Below are positions 9,054-21,984 of a stretch of 64,000 bases of DNA, in pieces (position 1 is the stretch's first letter; every line of letters begins with the position of its first letter). The DNA lies in NCBI RefSeq assembly GCF_000346465.2, contig NC_034009.1, positions 14,021,730-14,085,729 of the forward strand, given 5' to 3'. The DNA comes from Prunus persica (Eukaryota; Streptophyta; Magnoliopsida; Rosales; Rosaceae). The notes under the pieces are model-generated. The model was not told the origin of the DNA. It saw only the letters and a program-made list of their open reading frames with translations, and ran no database searches. The position numbers and the translations under genes were made by a program.

Positions 9054-12010
9054 GTGTCAGAACCCACACCAGATATGGAGAAAAACAAGATGGTTCTCAG
9101 GGAAGGCCTCGAGTCAGAAGAAAGCGATGCTAGGCAATCTGCCCATGGCAGTACAGGAAGTAGACGTTCCAGGACTGGCTCCAAAAGGATGAATCAAATA
9201 CAGGAGTCAGTACTCCGACAAGAAATCACAGTACAAAGGAGCCAGGACACTCTCAATAACATGACAGCCATGATGCAATGGCAGGGCAACAGACAGTTCC
9301 GGAAGGACCGAGAATCCGCCATGGCCAGAATCCCAAACCCGGATCCTGTAATCTAACAGTTAGATTTCTCTTTTGGCCCTCCGCCGGGACTAGTATGGCC
9401 GGGACTAGCATGGCCATACCAGGAAAACCCCATAGTTGCACAGATGGCTGGAGTGCCAGACCGCAGAGAAATTCAGGCTGGTCCGAGGGAAGGAGCCCTT
9501 CCTAATCAAGAACACGAAGCCCCAGTCCAACCAGATGACCTTGCACTAGCTCAGAACCAGCCAGAACCTCAGCCCATTCCACCTCAGGTGGCCCCACATG
9601 ATCAACCTTTGGCGCTTCTGCTTGAACCACCAGCAGTGTTGCCATATAGACCCAGAAGGATGGACCCTAATCCATTCCCTCCACCTGCAAGAGGGAGAAG
9701 AGGCAGAGGAGGGAATAACCTTTTTGCTAATCATGACAGGAATAGGCCGGGGGTAAACTGGAGGAATCACCCAGAAGTCGAAGAGCAGGAAGAGCGCAGG
9801 GAGAAAGCTCCACCCAGACCATACAGAGCAGAGCCTAGGATTGATTACGTCCAGCCAGAACAGGGACAAAATCTTCCCCCCGTCAATGCTTTGAATGACA
9901 TAAGAGCATTGCAAAGAATGATCAGAGAAATCATGGAGCCCGAGGCTAGAAGAGGGGAAAGACCTACTTACAGAAAGCCATACCCAGCCTATATCGATCA
10001 AATACCGCTGTCTCCAGGTTTCAAAGTACCAAACTTCACTTTGTTCAATGGGGAAGACCCCCATGCTTCCTCAGTTGAGCATATAGGCAGGTTCTCCGTC
10101 CAATGCATAGCTATTGAGAACAACCATCTGTTGAAATTAAGGCTTTTCGGCAATTCTCTCTCTGGACAAGCTTTTACCTGGTACACCAGCCTGCCAGCTA
10201 ACTCTGTTCAAACATGGGAACAGATGGAAAGCGTCTTCCATGACTACTATTACAGGATTTAGCCAGAAGTCACCATCAGTGATCTAGCTGCCCTCAAGGA
10301 GAGTGAAGATGAGCCGGCCCAAGATTTCATAACCAGGTTCAGAAAGCTCAAAATGAAGTGCCGAATCCCTATGGAAGAAAGACACTTCATCCAGATGGCC
10401 CAAGCTGCCCTTAAATCTCTCTCAGGAAAAGGTTCGACGGAACGTTGTTCGGAGACCTGGCAGAACTAGCTGATAAAGCATCCAAATATAAGGAGTTACT
10501 CAGGGAAGAAGAGCAAAGGAGGAACTCCTCCAAAGGTACATACTACAAAACTCCTTCTTCTTCAGTCCACCTAATCGAGGTGGAATCACGAGAAGATGCA
10601 GAAGAATCAGAAGAGAGAGAGGTTTCAGTGGCAGAAATGGCAAAATTAAAACATCTCATTAGTTGCAAAGCCCTTACAAAGCCACCTAAAGACCAAAAGC
10701 CCCCACAATTCACAGGAGGATTCGTTCCAAACAAGCCAACGCAAAACAAGGTTTACTCTTTTGATTTGACCAAGGTTGATGCATTGTTCGATGAAATGCT
10801 ACTGCAGAAGGCAATAGAAACGCCTCACAGAATACCGAAGCCGGAAGAACTCAAAGGCAGACAGTACTGCAGGTGGCACAACTCTTGGAACCATTCTACC
10901 AATAGTTGTGTTGTTTTCAGGGATGTAATACAAGAAGGGATAACGGCAGGAAGGTTGAAACTGGCAGAAAAACCACCATCGGTCACAACGGATCCTTTCC
11001 CTCAGCCACAAGTCAATATGGTCAACTTAAATTGGCCAGAACAGAGGGAAACTGACCCAATGACAGATGCTGGTTGCAGCAGAGGCAGAAGAATCATAAG
11101 GGAAACCAGTCAAATACCAAGAGCGACCATCTCGGCTGGGGTGGTGCTCTGTAGTAGGTGCAAATGCGAAACAGAGCTAGAAGTGGTTCTAGATAGACAA
11201 AATCAGCCCATACCTAGTGTCTTTGACAGGATTGGAACCTCATCCCGAGACAAAACAAGGCAGAAGAGTTGTCTTAGGCCTACACAATACAGCGAGAGGA
11301 GGATGGACCAACCCAGAAAGGAAATACCAGTCAAGACACCCGGAAACGAAAAACCCTTGGCAACGATCATAGAGGGTAGATGGTACTCCGTAGGAAAAAG
11401 CGGTAGACCAACTCTGGAGCTAACCAGAACTCAGAAAAGGAGAATCCAGAGGCAATACTGCACATATCTTAAGAGCCAAGATAATACGCAAGTACGTCCA
11501 CAAACCAATTCTGCCAGGAAAGGAAAAAATCCTGAAACACTTCCCCATACAGAACAGAAAGCTTGCCAATCAAGGGAACTGCTGAAAATAGAACCGCCAG
11601 CCAGGTCTCCTATCCATCTAGCTTCGTCATCCGGCAGTCATCCCGACACCACACAGGCACCAGAGAAATCCAGGTCTACCCCGCTACAAGGAGAAGACGA
11701 CTACACTGAGGAATACAAAGAAGAGCAACTGGACTACGAACCATCTGCAGATGATCAGAATGAGCCCCTCGGAGCTGCAGAACAGGATGACTGGATGGAA
11801 GAATACAGGGAAGAATTAGTGGAATTTGGTGAAGAATTGGACCCAGAAACAGAAGCTTTTGGCGGAGAATTGGAAGACGTGCTACAGGGTGATCTGGGAA
11901 TTAACATGGTATTCATCCTACCAGGTAAGTTCAGGGCCGCCGAGGGACAAGAAAGCACTTTGGAAAGAGATGTTTTCTCTCAGGAAAGCTTTGAGTGTAG
12001 ATTGGCATAA
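9054..12010 (+). pseudogene. Tat gag, broken by two stops and a frameshift
   Basis: This encodes the capsid/nucleocapsid polyprotein. The start chosen is the first Met after the leader. The frame is interrupted by TAA (9354-9356) and TAG (10260-10262), both consistent with former Gln codons, and by a 1-nt deletion near 10414. Beyond this the other frame continues with FDGTLFGDLAELADKASKY. Recognisable parts are the retrotransposon gag core (FTLFNGEDPHASSVEHIGRF, LFGNSLSGQAFTWYTSLP, then DFITRFRKLKMKCRIP) and a His/Cys motif YCRWHNSWNHSTNSC in place of a classic CCHC knuckle. A long acidic E/D-rich tail precedes the protease. It ends at an in-frame TAA (12008-12010), again compatible with CAA. 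Confidence 0.82.
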
Positions 12011-12703
12011 GCAAAGGAGCCACCAGAACCACAAGTAGACGACCTCAGGACAGGTGGAATAGCCAATAAACTAGCTACAGAGCAACTTTGTTTCTCCAAA
12101 CCAACCAGAGAAATGGCAAATCACCTCAAACCTTTGTTTATAATGGCAAATCTTGGAGGTATTCCTATTTCCAAGATCATGGTAGATGGAGGTGCAGCCA
12201 TTAATCTATTACCCCACAGAATGTTGACCAAGATGGGCAGAACAGAGAAGGATTTGATTCCAACACGTTTGACCGTCACCAACTTCGCTGGGGGCATCAC
12301 AAAAATACATGGCATCTTAGACGTGGATGTCATAGTCTGAAGCAAAGAGTTGAAAATAGCATTCTTTGTGATAGACACTACTTCCACCACTTACAATGCA
12401 CTACTTGGCAGGGATTGGATTCACCAGAGCCTTTGTATTCCTTCCACCCTCCACCAGCAGTTAGCACTATGGAATGAAGAAGACTGCATGGAGATTATAG
12501 AGGCCGATCCACGGCCATTCCTGCCCTCTGCCATGTGCTTTGAAGCAAGGTATTGTCATGATGACCTCGGTCCTTTCACTTTCCTTGGAGTCAACCAGAA
12601 CGGCCACCCCCATGGTGTCACGGCCCAAAGGCTCATTGAAGAAGGTTTAGCCAGTTCTCTAGAAGACTGGAATAGACCTTTTTGTGCTGAACTTCCAGAA
12701 CTC
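12011..12703 (+). pseudogene. Tat aspartic protease region
   Basis: This continues in the frame of the gag tail. IMVDGGAAINLLP is the retropepsin site, with DGGA in place of D-S/T-G-A. TYNALLGRDWIHQ is the conserved second half. TGA at 12338-12340 interrupts it (CGA, Arg, is a likely ancestor). A frame change at about 12700 separates it from the RT frame. The protease would process gag-pol in the virus-like particle. Confidence 0.8.
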
Positions 12704-14154
12704 TGATGTTTAGTCCCAATCAACTGGACAAGGATCGAGCTGCAACAATCCGATCCATCACAAAAAGATTGTTGATATACTGGGGAGAAAGGAGGCTTTT
12801 CATACAGAATCCAGCCATCAATATGGCAGAATTCACCCATGAAAGCACAAAGGAACAAGAGGAGGAAATTTTACAGGAGGAAGTATTAGATTTTGCATCG
12901 GCAGCACTGGATGACTCCCTGCCAGAAGTGGAGGATCCTCTACAGGAGATAAACTTAGGGACAGAAGAAGATCCAAGGCCTACTTTCATCAGCACACTTT
13001 TCAAGGAACCACTCAAGACTGAACTCATGGCACTTTTGCAGGAGTTCAGAGATTGTTTTGCCTGGCATTACCACGAGATGCCAGGGTTGGACAGGCAGTT
13101 AGTGGAGCAAAAGCTGCCAATAAAAGATGGCTACCTTCCAGTCAAACAGGCCAGAAGAAGAATGTCTATGGACACAGAACTGAAGGTCAAAGAAGAGATA
13201 GAAAGGTTGCTCAAGGCAGGATTCATCAGGCCAGCCGTCTATGCCGATTGGTTAGCAAACATTGTACCTGTTCTCAAAAGAAAAACAGGGGCAGTTAGAA
13301 TCTGCGTGGATTACAGAAATCTGAATGAGGCATCTCCCAAAGACGAATATCCTATGCCAATGGCAGACATGCTAGTGGATGAAGCTGCTCATAACCATAT
13401 GCTATCTTTCATGGACGGCAATGCAGGTTATAACCAGATTATGATGGCAGAACAAGACATCCACAAGACAGCCTTTATGTGCCCAGGACATATAGGTGCT
13501 TTCGAATATACTGTAATGCCCTTCGGTTTGAGAAATGCCGGGGCCACTTACCAAAGGGCAATGAATTCCATTTTTCATGATATGATAGGACATTCCTTGG
13601 AAGTATATATAGACGACGTGGTGATTAAATCCCCCGAGGAAGGAAACCACGTAGCAAGCCTGAGAAAGGCATTCCTAAGAATGAGGCAGCACAAACTAAA
13701 AATGAACCCCAAAAAATGTGTTTTTGGAGTCCAAGCAGGAAATTTCTTAGGATTCTTGGTCCACCAGAGAGGTATAGAGGTTGACAGAAATAAAGCAAAA
13801 TCCATCATAGAAGCCCTACCACCTCGGAACAAGAAGGAACTTCAGAGTCTCCTGGGAAAAATCAATTTTCTAAGGAGATTCATATCCAATTCTGCGGGAA
13901 AAATCCAACCTTTTTCTTCCCTGTTGAGGCTGAAGCAGGAACAAACATTCAAATGGGAAGAACAACACCAACAGGCTTTCTAGGAAATAAAGCACTATCT
14001 CTCAAATCCACCAGTTCTGTCCCCACCAAAAAGAGGCAGACCACTCAAGCTCTATGTATCTGCATCAGAAGTATCCATTGGAAGTCTGCTAGTTCAAGAT
14101 AACAAAGAAGGAAAGGAACAAGCAGTATACTATCTAAGCAGAACATTAACAGAA
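12704..14154 (+). pseudogene. Tat reverse transcriptase and first RNase H
   Basis: The reverse transcriptase converts element RNA to DNA. Motifs in order: WLANIVPVLKRKTGAVRICV, DYRNLNEASPKDEYPMP, FMDGNAGYNQI, MPFGLRNAGATYQRAM, VYIDDVVIKS (catalytic YIDD) and FLGFLVHQRGIEV. The frame then stops at TAG 13981-13983 (after QQAF; a CAG-to-TAG change fits) and continues unchanged. The following RNase H has LYVSASEVSIGSLL, where the usual first catalytic Asp is Ser, as expected for the degenerate first RNase H of Tat elements. Apart from this stop, all RT motifs are intact. Confidence 0.88.
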
Positions 14155-15486
14155 GTGGAAAGAAGGTATTCCGCAATAGAAAGGCTTTGCCTGGCCTTGT
14201 ATTTCACTGCTATAAAACTCAGGCACTACATGCTGCCACATACTATCTACATCATTGCCAAGACAGACCTAATCAAATACATGCTAACAAGACCAATGCT
14301 GAGGGGCAGAATTGGGAAATGGACTTTGGCTTTGACAGAATTCACCTTCAGGTATGTCCCCCAGAAAGCTGTCAAAGGGCAGGCTGTGGCAGACTTCTTA
14401 GCAGATCACCCAGGAGAGGAAATTGAAAACATGGATTCTTTGGACATAGCAAATGCAGATCTGCTAACTAGAGCTCATGTTTGCCTTAACAATCCAATCT
14501 ATTCGATTCATCTCACGCCTTGGAAATTATATTTTGATGGATCAAAGACAGATAAGGCTTCAGGAGCCGGAATTGTTCTGGAAGAACCATTGGGGGTCAG
14601 ATATTGCTATTCCTTCCAGTTAGATTTCCAGTGCACCAACAACAGGGCCGAGTATGAAGCTTTGATTATAGGGCTCGAGATGTTGGTAGAATTAGGAATC
14701 CAATCCGTGGAGATCCTGGGAGATTCCATGCTTGTCCTAAAGCAGATTGCTGGAGAATACAAGTGTCTAAATCCTTCTCTGGCTGTATATCTAGTAGCAG
14801 CTAGAAATCTGCTGACAGAATTTAGAGAAGCTACCTGGGAACACATCCCAAGGGAGGAAAACTTTGCAGCCAATGTACTGGCTCAGGTGGCATCAGGCAT
14901 ACAAGTGCCCGAAGACTGCGTTCAAAGGATCATCAAGATAGGAAGGAAAAGTCTACCATCTGTTTTGACTAGAGGAATGGAGATAGAAGTCAATTCTGCC
15001 TTGATTACTGAAGATGATTGGAGGGAGCCTATCATGACTTACTTACGATATCCCACTCTGCCCTCTAAGAAAAGAGTCAGAATCATGGCTACAAACTACC
15101 TCATGTGGAATGAAGATTTGGTCCGAAAAAGTAAGGATGAGGTGCTATTAAGGTGCCTCGGGAAGACAGAATATATGAAAGTCATGGGAGAAACCCATGA
15201 GGGGATCTGTGGAGCTCACCAAGGGAGAAGAAAGATGTGCTGGTTAATCAGAAGGTATGGCTACTTCTGGCCAACCATGATGAAGGATTGCATCAACTAT
15301 TCCAAGGGATGTGAGGCCTGTCAAAGGCATGGCCCAATCCAGCAGGCTCTTTCGGTTCTCATGAATCCAGTGGTAAAACCATGGCCTTTTAGAGGATGGG
15401 CAATGGATCTCATTGGCAAGATCTATCCAGCCAGCAACCAGCAACATTGTTTCATTATTGTTGCCACATACTACTTCACAAAGTGA
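14155..15486 (+). pseudogene. Tat RNase H end, archaeal-type RNase H, integrase zinc domain
   Basis: In the same frame as RT. The end of the first RNase H includes YSAIERLCLAL and GQAVADFLADHP. The second, archaeal-type RNase H follows: LYFDGSKTDKASGAGIVL (Asp), NNRAEYEALIIGLEML (Glu), EILGDSMLVLKQI (Asp). This duplicated RNase H defines the Tat clade. The integrase HHCC domain is seen at HEGICGAHQG and GCEACQRHG, with the first catalytic Asp in AMDLIG. The frame ends at TGA 15484-15486 after YFTK, where Trp (TGG) is standard, so a G-to-A change is likely. Confidence 0.88.
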
Positions 15487-16313
15487 GTAGAGGCCAAGCC
15501 AGTGAAAACCACAACATCCCAAGAAATCATCACCTTTATAGAAGAACAGATCATATAAAGATTTGGCATTCCAGAATCAATCACAACGGATAGAGGTTCT
15601 TCTTTCATATCTAGGGATATGCTAGATATGGCAGAAACATTCAAGTTCAAACTGCTTCAATCTACTCCTTACTATGCTCAAGCTAATGGACAGGCAGAAT
15701 CAAGTAACAAGGTAATTATCAATATCATCAGAAAGATGCTGGAGAAAAATCCAAAGCAGTGGCATGAGAAGTTATCAGAGACTTTGTGGGCATACAGAAC
15801 TTCAAAGAGAGAAGCAACTGGCATGACCCCCTATGCTCTAACCTACAGCCATGATGCAATTCTTCCCATGGAGATAGCATCCAGTCTCTTAGAATTGCTC
15901 ACAAGCACGGTCTCACTGGGGAGGATTACTCTCAAGCCATGCTGCTGGAATTGGAAGAATTGGATGCAAGCAGGATTGACACCCTCAACAAACTCTTAGC
16001 AGGAAAACAGGCTGTGTCGAGGGCCTACAACAGAAGAGTCAGAAACAAGAGTTTCGAAGAGGGAGAGATAGTCTGGAAGGCAATTCTGCCCCTTGGAGCA
16101 CACATAGCTGGATATGGGAAATGGTCACCTACATGGGAAGGCCCTTTTGTAATTAACCAGATTCTCGGAATGGGGGCATACAGGTTGCAGGACCGAGATG
16201 GAGTTATTCACACTGCCCCAATCAATGGTAAATGGTTAAAGAAGTTCTATCCAACCATGTGGGATTCGCAGGCTGTACAAACAGATCCCGGGATAGAAGA
16301 GGAACAAGATTGA
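15487..16313 (+). pseudogene. Tat integrase core and C-terminus
   Basis: This continues the integrase: FGIPESITTDRGSSF (second Asp), YYAQANGQAESSNKVI (catalytic Glu), LWAYRTSKREATGMTPYAL. A further stop (TAA 15556-15558) precedes the second Asp, and a frame change at about 15890-15940 moves the C-terminal part (LEELDASRIDTLNKLLAGKQ, then WEGPFVINQILGMGAYRL) into another frame. The C-terminal SH3-like region ends normally. Coding ends 189 bp before the end of the converging antisense gene. Confidence 0.85.
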
Positions 16314-16501
16314 CCCCTTTTTGTTTCTTGAAAAGAATTTTTGTTTGGATCTATTTTTGCTTTAAAGTTATTTTATTTTTACTTTCAAAACTGTGTTTGG
16401 TTATTGCATCAAGAGTGAATGAAAAGCAGTGAAATGCTATGAAAGCTTATATAAAAATAGCCACCTTCGCGGCAAATTATTCAAACAATAAAAAGAAGAA
16501 A

Positions 16502-19500
16502 CTAAAATCCTAGTTTCCTAAGAGTCTCCTGCAGGTTCGCCTTCTTGACAGAAAGCTCTTTCTGGAGCAGCACTCCTTGGTGAATTGAAGCCTCTGCAAT
16601 TTCCAAAGCTAGCCTAGAAGCCGCAACCATGCTTTGCACAAGGAAAGTAGCCTTGGTCTTAGAACTCAGTCCAGCCCCAAGCCTGCTCTGCACCTCCCTG
16701 CACTCTGCCAGTTGTTTTTGGAGCTCTTCAATTTGCTTCTCCAGCTTGTCTGCGGTAGCCCTAGCTTCCTTGTATCCTGCCACCATCTGGTCCAGTTCTG
16801 CTTTCTGCTTTGCAAAATCAGCCAGGTTGGCTTCATGGGTGGCCTTGCAGAACTCAGAAGTCTTGAAGCTGGGCCTGAGATCCTCATAACGATCATGCAA
16901 GTTGAGCACATCTCTGGCCAAGCTTAGGCCCATCTCAAGAATAGGCTTCGGAGCCATGTTCTGTCTGTGTAGCAGGTCCAAGTCCTTCATCAGCTGATCA
17001 AGGGCTTCTTTGTCTTGGTCAAACTCCAGCTCAGTGGACTGCCAGATTTTCAACATCTCCATGGCCTCCTCCACTGCCCTAGATTTTGCCCTGCCTGGAG
17101 GAGAGCTAAGTTTCTCCAATCTATCCAATTGGGCATCCAGATCCATGGCTTCAAACTCTTCCAGTTCTGGATCAGCAAAAGAAGCCGTGGCAGATGATCC
17201 TGGAAAGGAATGAATGAGCATATGCAAAAGAAAGCATAAGTTAAGACCAGGTAGAAAGTGGAAAGTAAGGGCCCAAAAGTTATGAAAACTTACAGCAACA
17301 ATGGGAGGCTTCAGGGGACTGGTCACCGCTGCTAGGACGCCAACAGCTCTAGGCACCTCTACCTGGAAAGGCTACAATGGTTAAAAATAAAGAACAAGGC
17401 AGAATTGCAGAAAAATATGGACAGGTAAAGAGGAGAATTACCATAACCATAGGGGCAGCGGCAGTTGTTTTCACTTCAGCCTCCGGAACTACAACAGACA
17501 GTTCTGCCTGATCCACAGGCTCTGATGCAGACCGCTCCGCCCGATCCTCAGCCGCTGGAGCGGCAGTAGAGTGCTCTGCCTCGGCATCCTCAAATAAGGC
17601 CAGTTTTGAGCTAGTCAACTCAGCCCTTGGACCCCCTTGTTGCTTCTGCGCCAAGGCAATGCTCTCCGCAATCACCTCAGCAGGGATCTCCTCCTACAAA
17701 ACATGGGTCAGAACAGAAGGAAAGGGGAAAGAGGGGAACTGATGCAAATCACAGAAATTAAACTCACCTCTCCTTCCACCACTGCCGCTTCTTCCTGAGG
17801 CATTCCTTTCAGCTCTTCCAGTTCTTTTTCCTGCTCCACCTCCTCAAAAGCCTCTGGCAGCTCTTCATCCGTCCCAGAGGTAGTGGTGGGGACTGCTGCG
17901 GTTTCTTCTGCAGCAACATATTCCACTCACTCCTCTTTCTAAGTTTTTTCAACTTAGTAGGAGGAGGGGAATGACTTTCAGCTGGACAGAACAAAAGGCA
18001 ATATTAGGGAAGAGAAGACAGGTCAGAATAAGTCTGAAAGAAATAGGTGGAACATCACGAGCTTACCTGAAATGCCAGGCCGCGTGGTATTGTCCGAAGG
18101 AGAGACAGGTCCTTTTCTTTTTCTTCTGCCAGAAAGAGCGGCCTCGGCAGGGGTTTGTTCTGCCTGGACCTCATCTCCTTCATCTGCAGAAGGAAGCTCC
18201 AAGTCCCCAACGGCAATAACAGAAGAGACTGCACCAAGGAGTTAGAGATTAGAAACCAATCCAACAGGAAAGGACATAAGAAAATTAAAAAGGAAGACTT
18301 ACCAATCACTTCTCCAGCCTGAACAGACTGCCCACCTACGTTGGTCAGGGAAGGATCTGATATAGACAGAATAGACATTAGAAATCGATCATCAAGACAG
18401 AATAAATCCCAGACAGAATCAAAAATCTACCTTCGATGATTTGTGCATTGATGTCTTTGATAATCTGGATCATGTGCGTTTTGGCATCCCCATCCGCAAA
18501 AATGACCCAGTTTTCCCAACCATCAAACAGCACCTTGAGGGCAGTGACAGAAGCAGGCAGACCCTGGAATTTAGCTTTCCACCATGCGTCAAAATCGGCA
18601 GAACTGCAGGAATTCAGCTCCCACGAGGGATAGAGGGCATCCGTGCTGTTGTTGATTTTTTTCACTGCACACCGGGCATCCTTATGCACCTCCAGATCAT
18701 CTGCATCCCTCCAAGAAGAGGCCCGGTTACAACTCCGATATGATTTCAGCGGAATGAGCTGAGGACAACCAAGCTGCCTTGCGCAGAAGTTGGGATGGTA
18801 GACTTCTGCCCCCAGATGATAGTTTGGAGGTTTGCCCCCACCATGGGGTAGATCTCTGGGCAGAGTAATGCTCAGAAATTTCCTCCTGAAGTCTGTTCTA
18901 GCAGCCTCATCTTCTGGCTCCTTCTCAAACAACCGAAATCCGGTCTGGAACCAAGGATAGGCCCTTCTGATCACCACTTGCCACTGAGCTGCCGACCTTT
19001 TTGTACAATGCCTGAAGAACATCAAGTACTCCTCAATAGAACGCTTGGGCACTTCTGCCGACATCAGAGGAAGGGCCAGGACTTGGTCTTCAGGCAGAAC
19101 TATATCTGGGAACCTTAGCTCTGGAAAATAGACCTGCAGCTAGATCTGGATCATCCAGAATGCGCCAGGGGCCGACAGGTTCAGTGGATTCTCCAGGGTG
19201 GCAGTGTGCAGATTCTTGAAAAGGTGAGCCAGAACTGTAGGCCCAAGCCCCACATCAGTGTGATTGTGAAGTGCTTCTGCCAAATGTCTGTACTCTAGCA
19301 GAACTGCAGAAGACCGATTGGGGAGAATGAACCGGTTCAGCCAATACAGAAGGAACAACATGTGTTGCTGATCCTTGTCCTTCTCAGCACTGAATTTCTT
19401 CAGATAATTGGAGAAAGAGCAGTTCTGGTTGATCATGGCTGAAGAGATAGTGAAAGGAGTGGCCACTTTCTCTTGATTCCTTCGCCTGTGATAATCTCCA

Positions 19501-20093
19501 ATGGCATCAACAGGCCTACCATAGGGCCTGAACCCAAAGATCTGGGCCATATCCAGCAGGGTTGGCGCCATAGGACCCACACGGAAATCAAATGTGTTGC
19601 TGGCAGAATTCCAGAAGCACAAAGCAGTGGCAAGCAGGTTCTCATCTCTGTTAATCGACTGCTTGGACAGGAGAATGGCGTCATAAATCCCAGCTCTCCT
19701 CCAGTGACCCCCATATCTCGGGAGAAGTCTGTCAATCCAGTCTGCCCATTTGACCGGACTGTTCCTCACCTCGCTGGACGGGAAAGACCGACTCAAATTC
19801 TTGCTGACCCAAGAATAAGAAGCTAGGGCAGAAGTACTCTCAAAGCACAAAGGAGCCTCGGCATCCTTTTTCAGCAATTCTGCCATCTCAGCTGGAACAG
19901 GATCAAACCAGTGAGGCCCTAACACCAGGGTGTTCTCGAACAAATGAAGGACATTCTCGTCCAGATTCTTTTGGGCAAAGGGATGAAGCTTGCTCCTGAC
20001 TTCTATCGCGTGAGCATCAATCCCGGTCCCAGTGATATAATCGGGAGGAACTGGAGCTGAAGAAGACTGAGCGTGGGACCTTGGGGAAGACAT
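16502..20093 (-). pseudogene. Antisense spliced gene in Tat element: plant mobile domain + coiled coil
   Basis: Minus-strand gene lying tail-to-tail with the element's pol. Exons supported by GT/AG sites and frame: 20093-18431, 18356-18303, 18228-18067, 17981-17768, 17693-17442, 17362-17294, 17199-16502. Exon 1 (554 codons) has plant mobile domain features: WADWIDRLLPRYGGHWRRAG, IYDAILLSKQSINRDENLL, FDFRVGPMAPTLLDMAQIFG. Middle exons give an acidic, Ala/Glu-rich linker with a basic patch (RRKRKG). The last exon (about 230 codons) is a coiled coil with heptad-like KAELDQ, KLEKQIEELQKQLAEC. The start is the first Met upstream of the domain. Damage: TAG 19140-19142 (TGG expected, IWLQVYF), and apparent frame slips near 17935 and at the last junction, so my exon model or the gene is imperfect there. 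PMD proteins act in host transcription silencing; its role in the element is unknown. Confidence 0.75.
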
Positions 20094-20443
20094 TTCTGAT
20101 TCGGGGGAAGAAGCAGAGAAAAGAGAGGTTTGAAGAAAACAATGGAAATCCCGAAGAAAAGCTCGGAGGAACAGAGTCGGAAGGTTTAGGGTTTTTTTAG
20201 AAGCAGTGGATTTGAATTTATTTTAGAGAAGGGCTCGAAAACGTGGGAAGAAGAAGATGGGACGGCATCTGACAATTATTAGCAAGTAACTAGCTAATAA
20301 CTAGCCGTTTTCCCACGAACTCTAGTTCGTAGTAGCCAAACGTGGCAGACGTGGGCTAAAAAACGGAAAACTGGCGAGCGAATTAAATGGCAGAAACATT
20401 AAGTCTGAAACCGTCCCAAAACGATTCAGACTTAAGGGGGCAT
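20094..20443. promoter_or_regulatory. Antisense gene upstream region and element polypurine tract
   Basis: This 350-bp stretch must hold the minus-strand promoter of the antisense gene. It also carries the plus-strand polypurine tract AAGGGGGCAT (20434-20443), directly before the 3' LTR, which primes second-strand synthesis. No TATA box could be fixed on the minus strand, so the promoter may extend into the 3' LTR. Confidence 0.55.
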
Positions 20444-21984
20444 TGTTTGGGCCTAAATTCAGCACGCCAAGTTCAAAAGACAAGCCCATTACCTGCCCAG
20501 CCCAAAAAGCTTGAGGATAACAAAATTAAAATCAAAACAGATTGGGCTTCACGCCAGGACGTCAAAAACGAAGCCCCCAGCCCAAGAAAGACCAAACTCT
20601 CATTTGGGCTTCAAAGATCAGCCCGTAATTTTTGTTGGGTTCAAACCCAAGGGATCAAAAACACACCCACATGATTGCCTCAACTTTGAATAGTCAGCAA
20701 TTCCAACTAAGTTTAAAATATGAGAGGGACATCTCTGAAAGACTGCCAACAGAAGATCAAAAACCCATCTGTGTTCGAGATTGTGCTCCAAATCAATACA
20801 CCATCTTCCGAAGAATTCACGGATCACGCTTTCTAATTAGAACGGAAAACAGGGAACTGTTCAGAAAATACAGAAGAAAAGGGCCAACCGCCATAAAAAG
20901 CCGACACAGACGGTGGCGTTGGTTGAATTAGAAAGCTGCCACCCAGGAAACCAGGGAAGGGACTGCTTTAGGAGGTGACTGCTCAGAGCCTATCTGCCAT
21001 GATTGATAAGAATCTTTACTTTACATTATAAGAGATCTTTTTGCCGCCCATTATTTAGGATTAAAATCACCTCCCCAAGAGGGTCTCTTATAAAAACGAA
21101 AGTAGGCAAGGAAACAAGGGACACTCAATTCATCAATCAATCAAAAAAACCAACAACCAGAAAAACAACCAAAAGTTCACTTGGATTCCAAGAGAAACCA
21201 GCTTTAGATCAGAAATCCAAAGTTCAGACTTAGAAAATAAAGTCTTCTAAGACGAGATTTCTCTCGTTACAAATTTGGTTCAGCAAAAACCAAGGCCAGC
21301 AGAGTTTGAGTTTTCACAAATATGAAAACCTCAACAAATTTTACAGTACAATTCCAGCTTATCAAGTCCTCAAGTCTAGCCACTCCTGCCCCTTCAGATT
21401 GAAGAAGCCGCAGTTCTGCCCGCTCAAAAGCCTCCCAAGGCTTGAAGTAGATTAAAGCTCTGCCAAAATTGAACTTTGGTATCGATTTACAGCTGAAACT
21501 AAGCAATTGAAGTTTTTGACAGCTCAGTCCAGCACAGACACACTCAGTCCAGCCTGGATCAGAAGTTTCTACCCAGGCAGAAGTGGGATTCCAGCCATCT
21601 TTTTGTCTTTCTAAAGTTAATTTCTCCCTTCTTAATTTTGTAAAAGGCAGTTCTGCCTAAAACAGTCCCTGTATTATTTTCTATGCTGGCCAGAACTACC
21701 ACTTTTATACTGAGATAAATTATGAAAGTCCTCATCAGTCTGAGGCAAGAAAAGAACTTACTTGGGAGATATTTCTCACCCAAATTCACAATCATCTGTT
21801 TTAGAAGTCAGTAACTTGGGGCGCAAGTTATCCACTCTAAAAGACGTCTGCTAGAATTTACATTGCTAGTAGTGGCACGCTCATGCACCAAAGAAAGCTG
21901 ACTTATCGACCAAACAAATGGTCTCCAAGCCAGTGGGGAACTTCGCCCTTCCACCTCAGGAGTAGACACGAAAACGGGTGAACA
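20444..21984 (+). repeat. Tat element 3' LTR
   Basis: A 1,541-bp LTR, co-linear with 7432-8975. About 30 single-base differences are seen by eye, many of them C/T or G/A. Confidence 0.92.

Larger units (their letters stand above)
7432..21984 (+). mobile_element. Ty3/gypsy Tat-lineage retrotransposon with antisense gene
   Basis: This is a 14.5-kb element with about 1.54-kb LTRs starting TGTTTGGGCC and ending GGGTGAACA. It is flanked by ATGAT (7427-7431) and ACGAT (21985-21989), a 5-bp duplication with one C/T difference. The primer-binding site follows the 5' LTR and a purine tract precedes the 3' LTR. Sense order is gag, protease, RT, degenerate RNase H, archaeal-type RNase H, integrase. The second RNase H marks the Tat clade. 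Between the integrase and 3' LTR lies a spliced antisense gene. LTRs differ at about 30 sites (about 2%) by eye. Several nonsense codons and a few frameshifts make it non-autonomous. Confidence 0.93.

Noticed and set aside
9546..10064. Minus-strand 172-codon frame in the first Tat gag
   Set aside because: It is antisense to the clearly coding gag core with no domain of its own, so a shadow.
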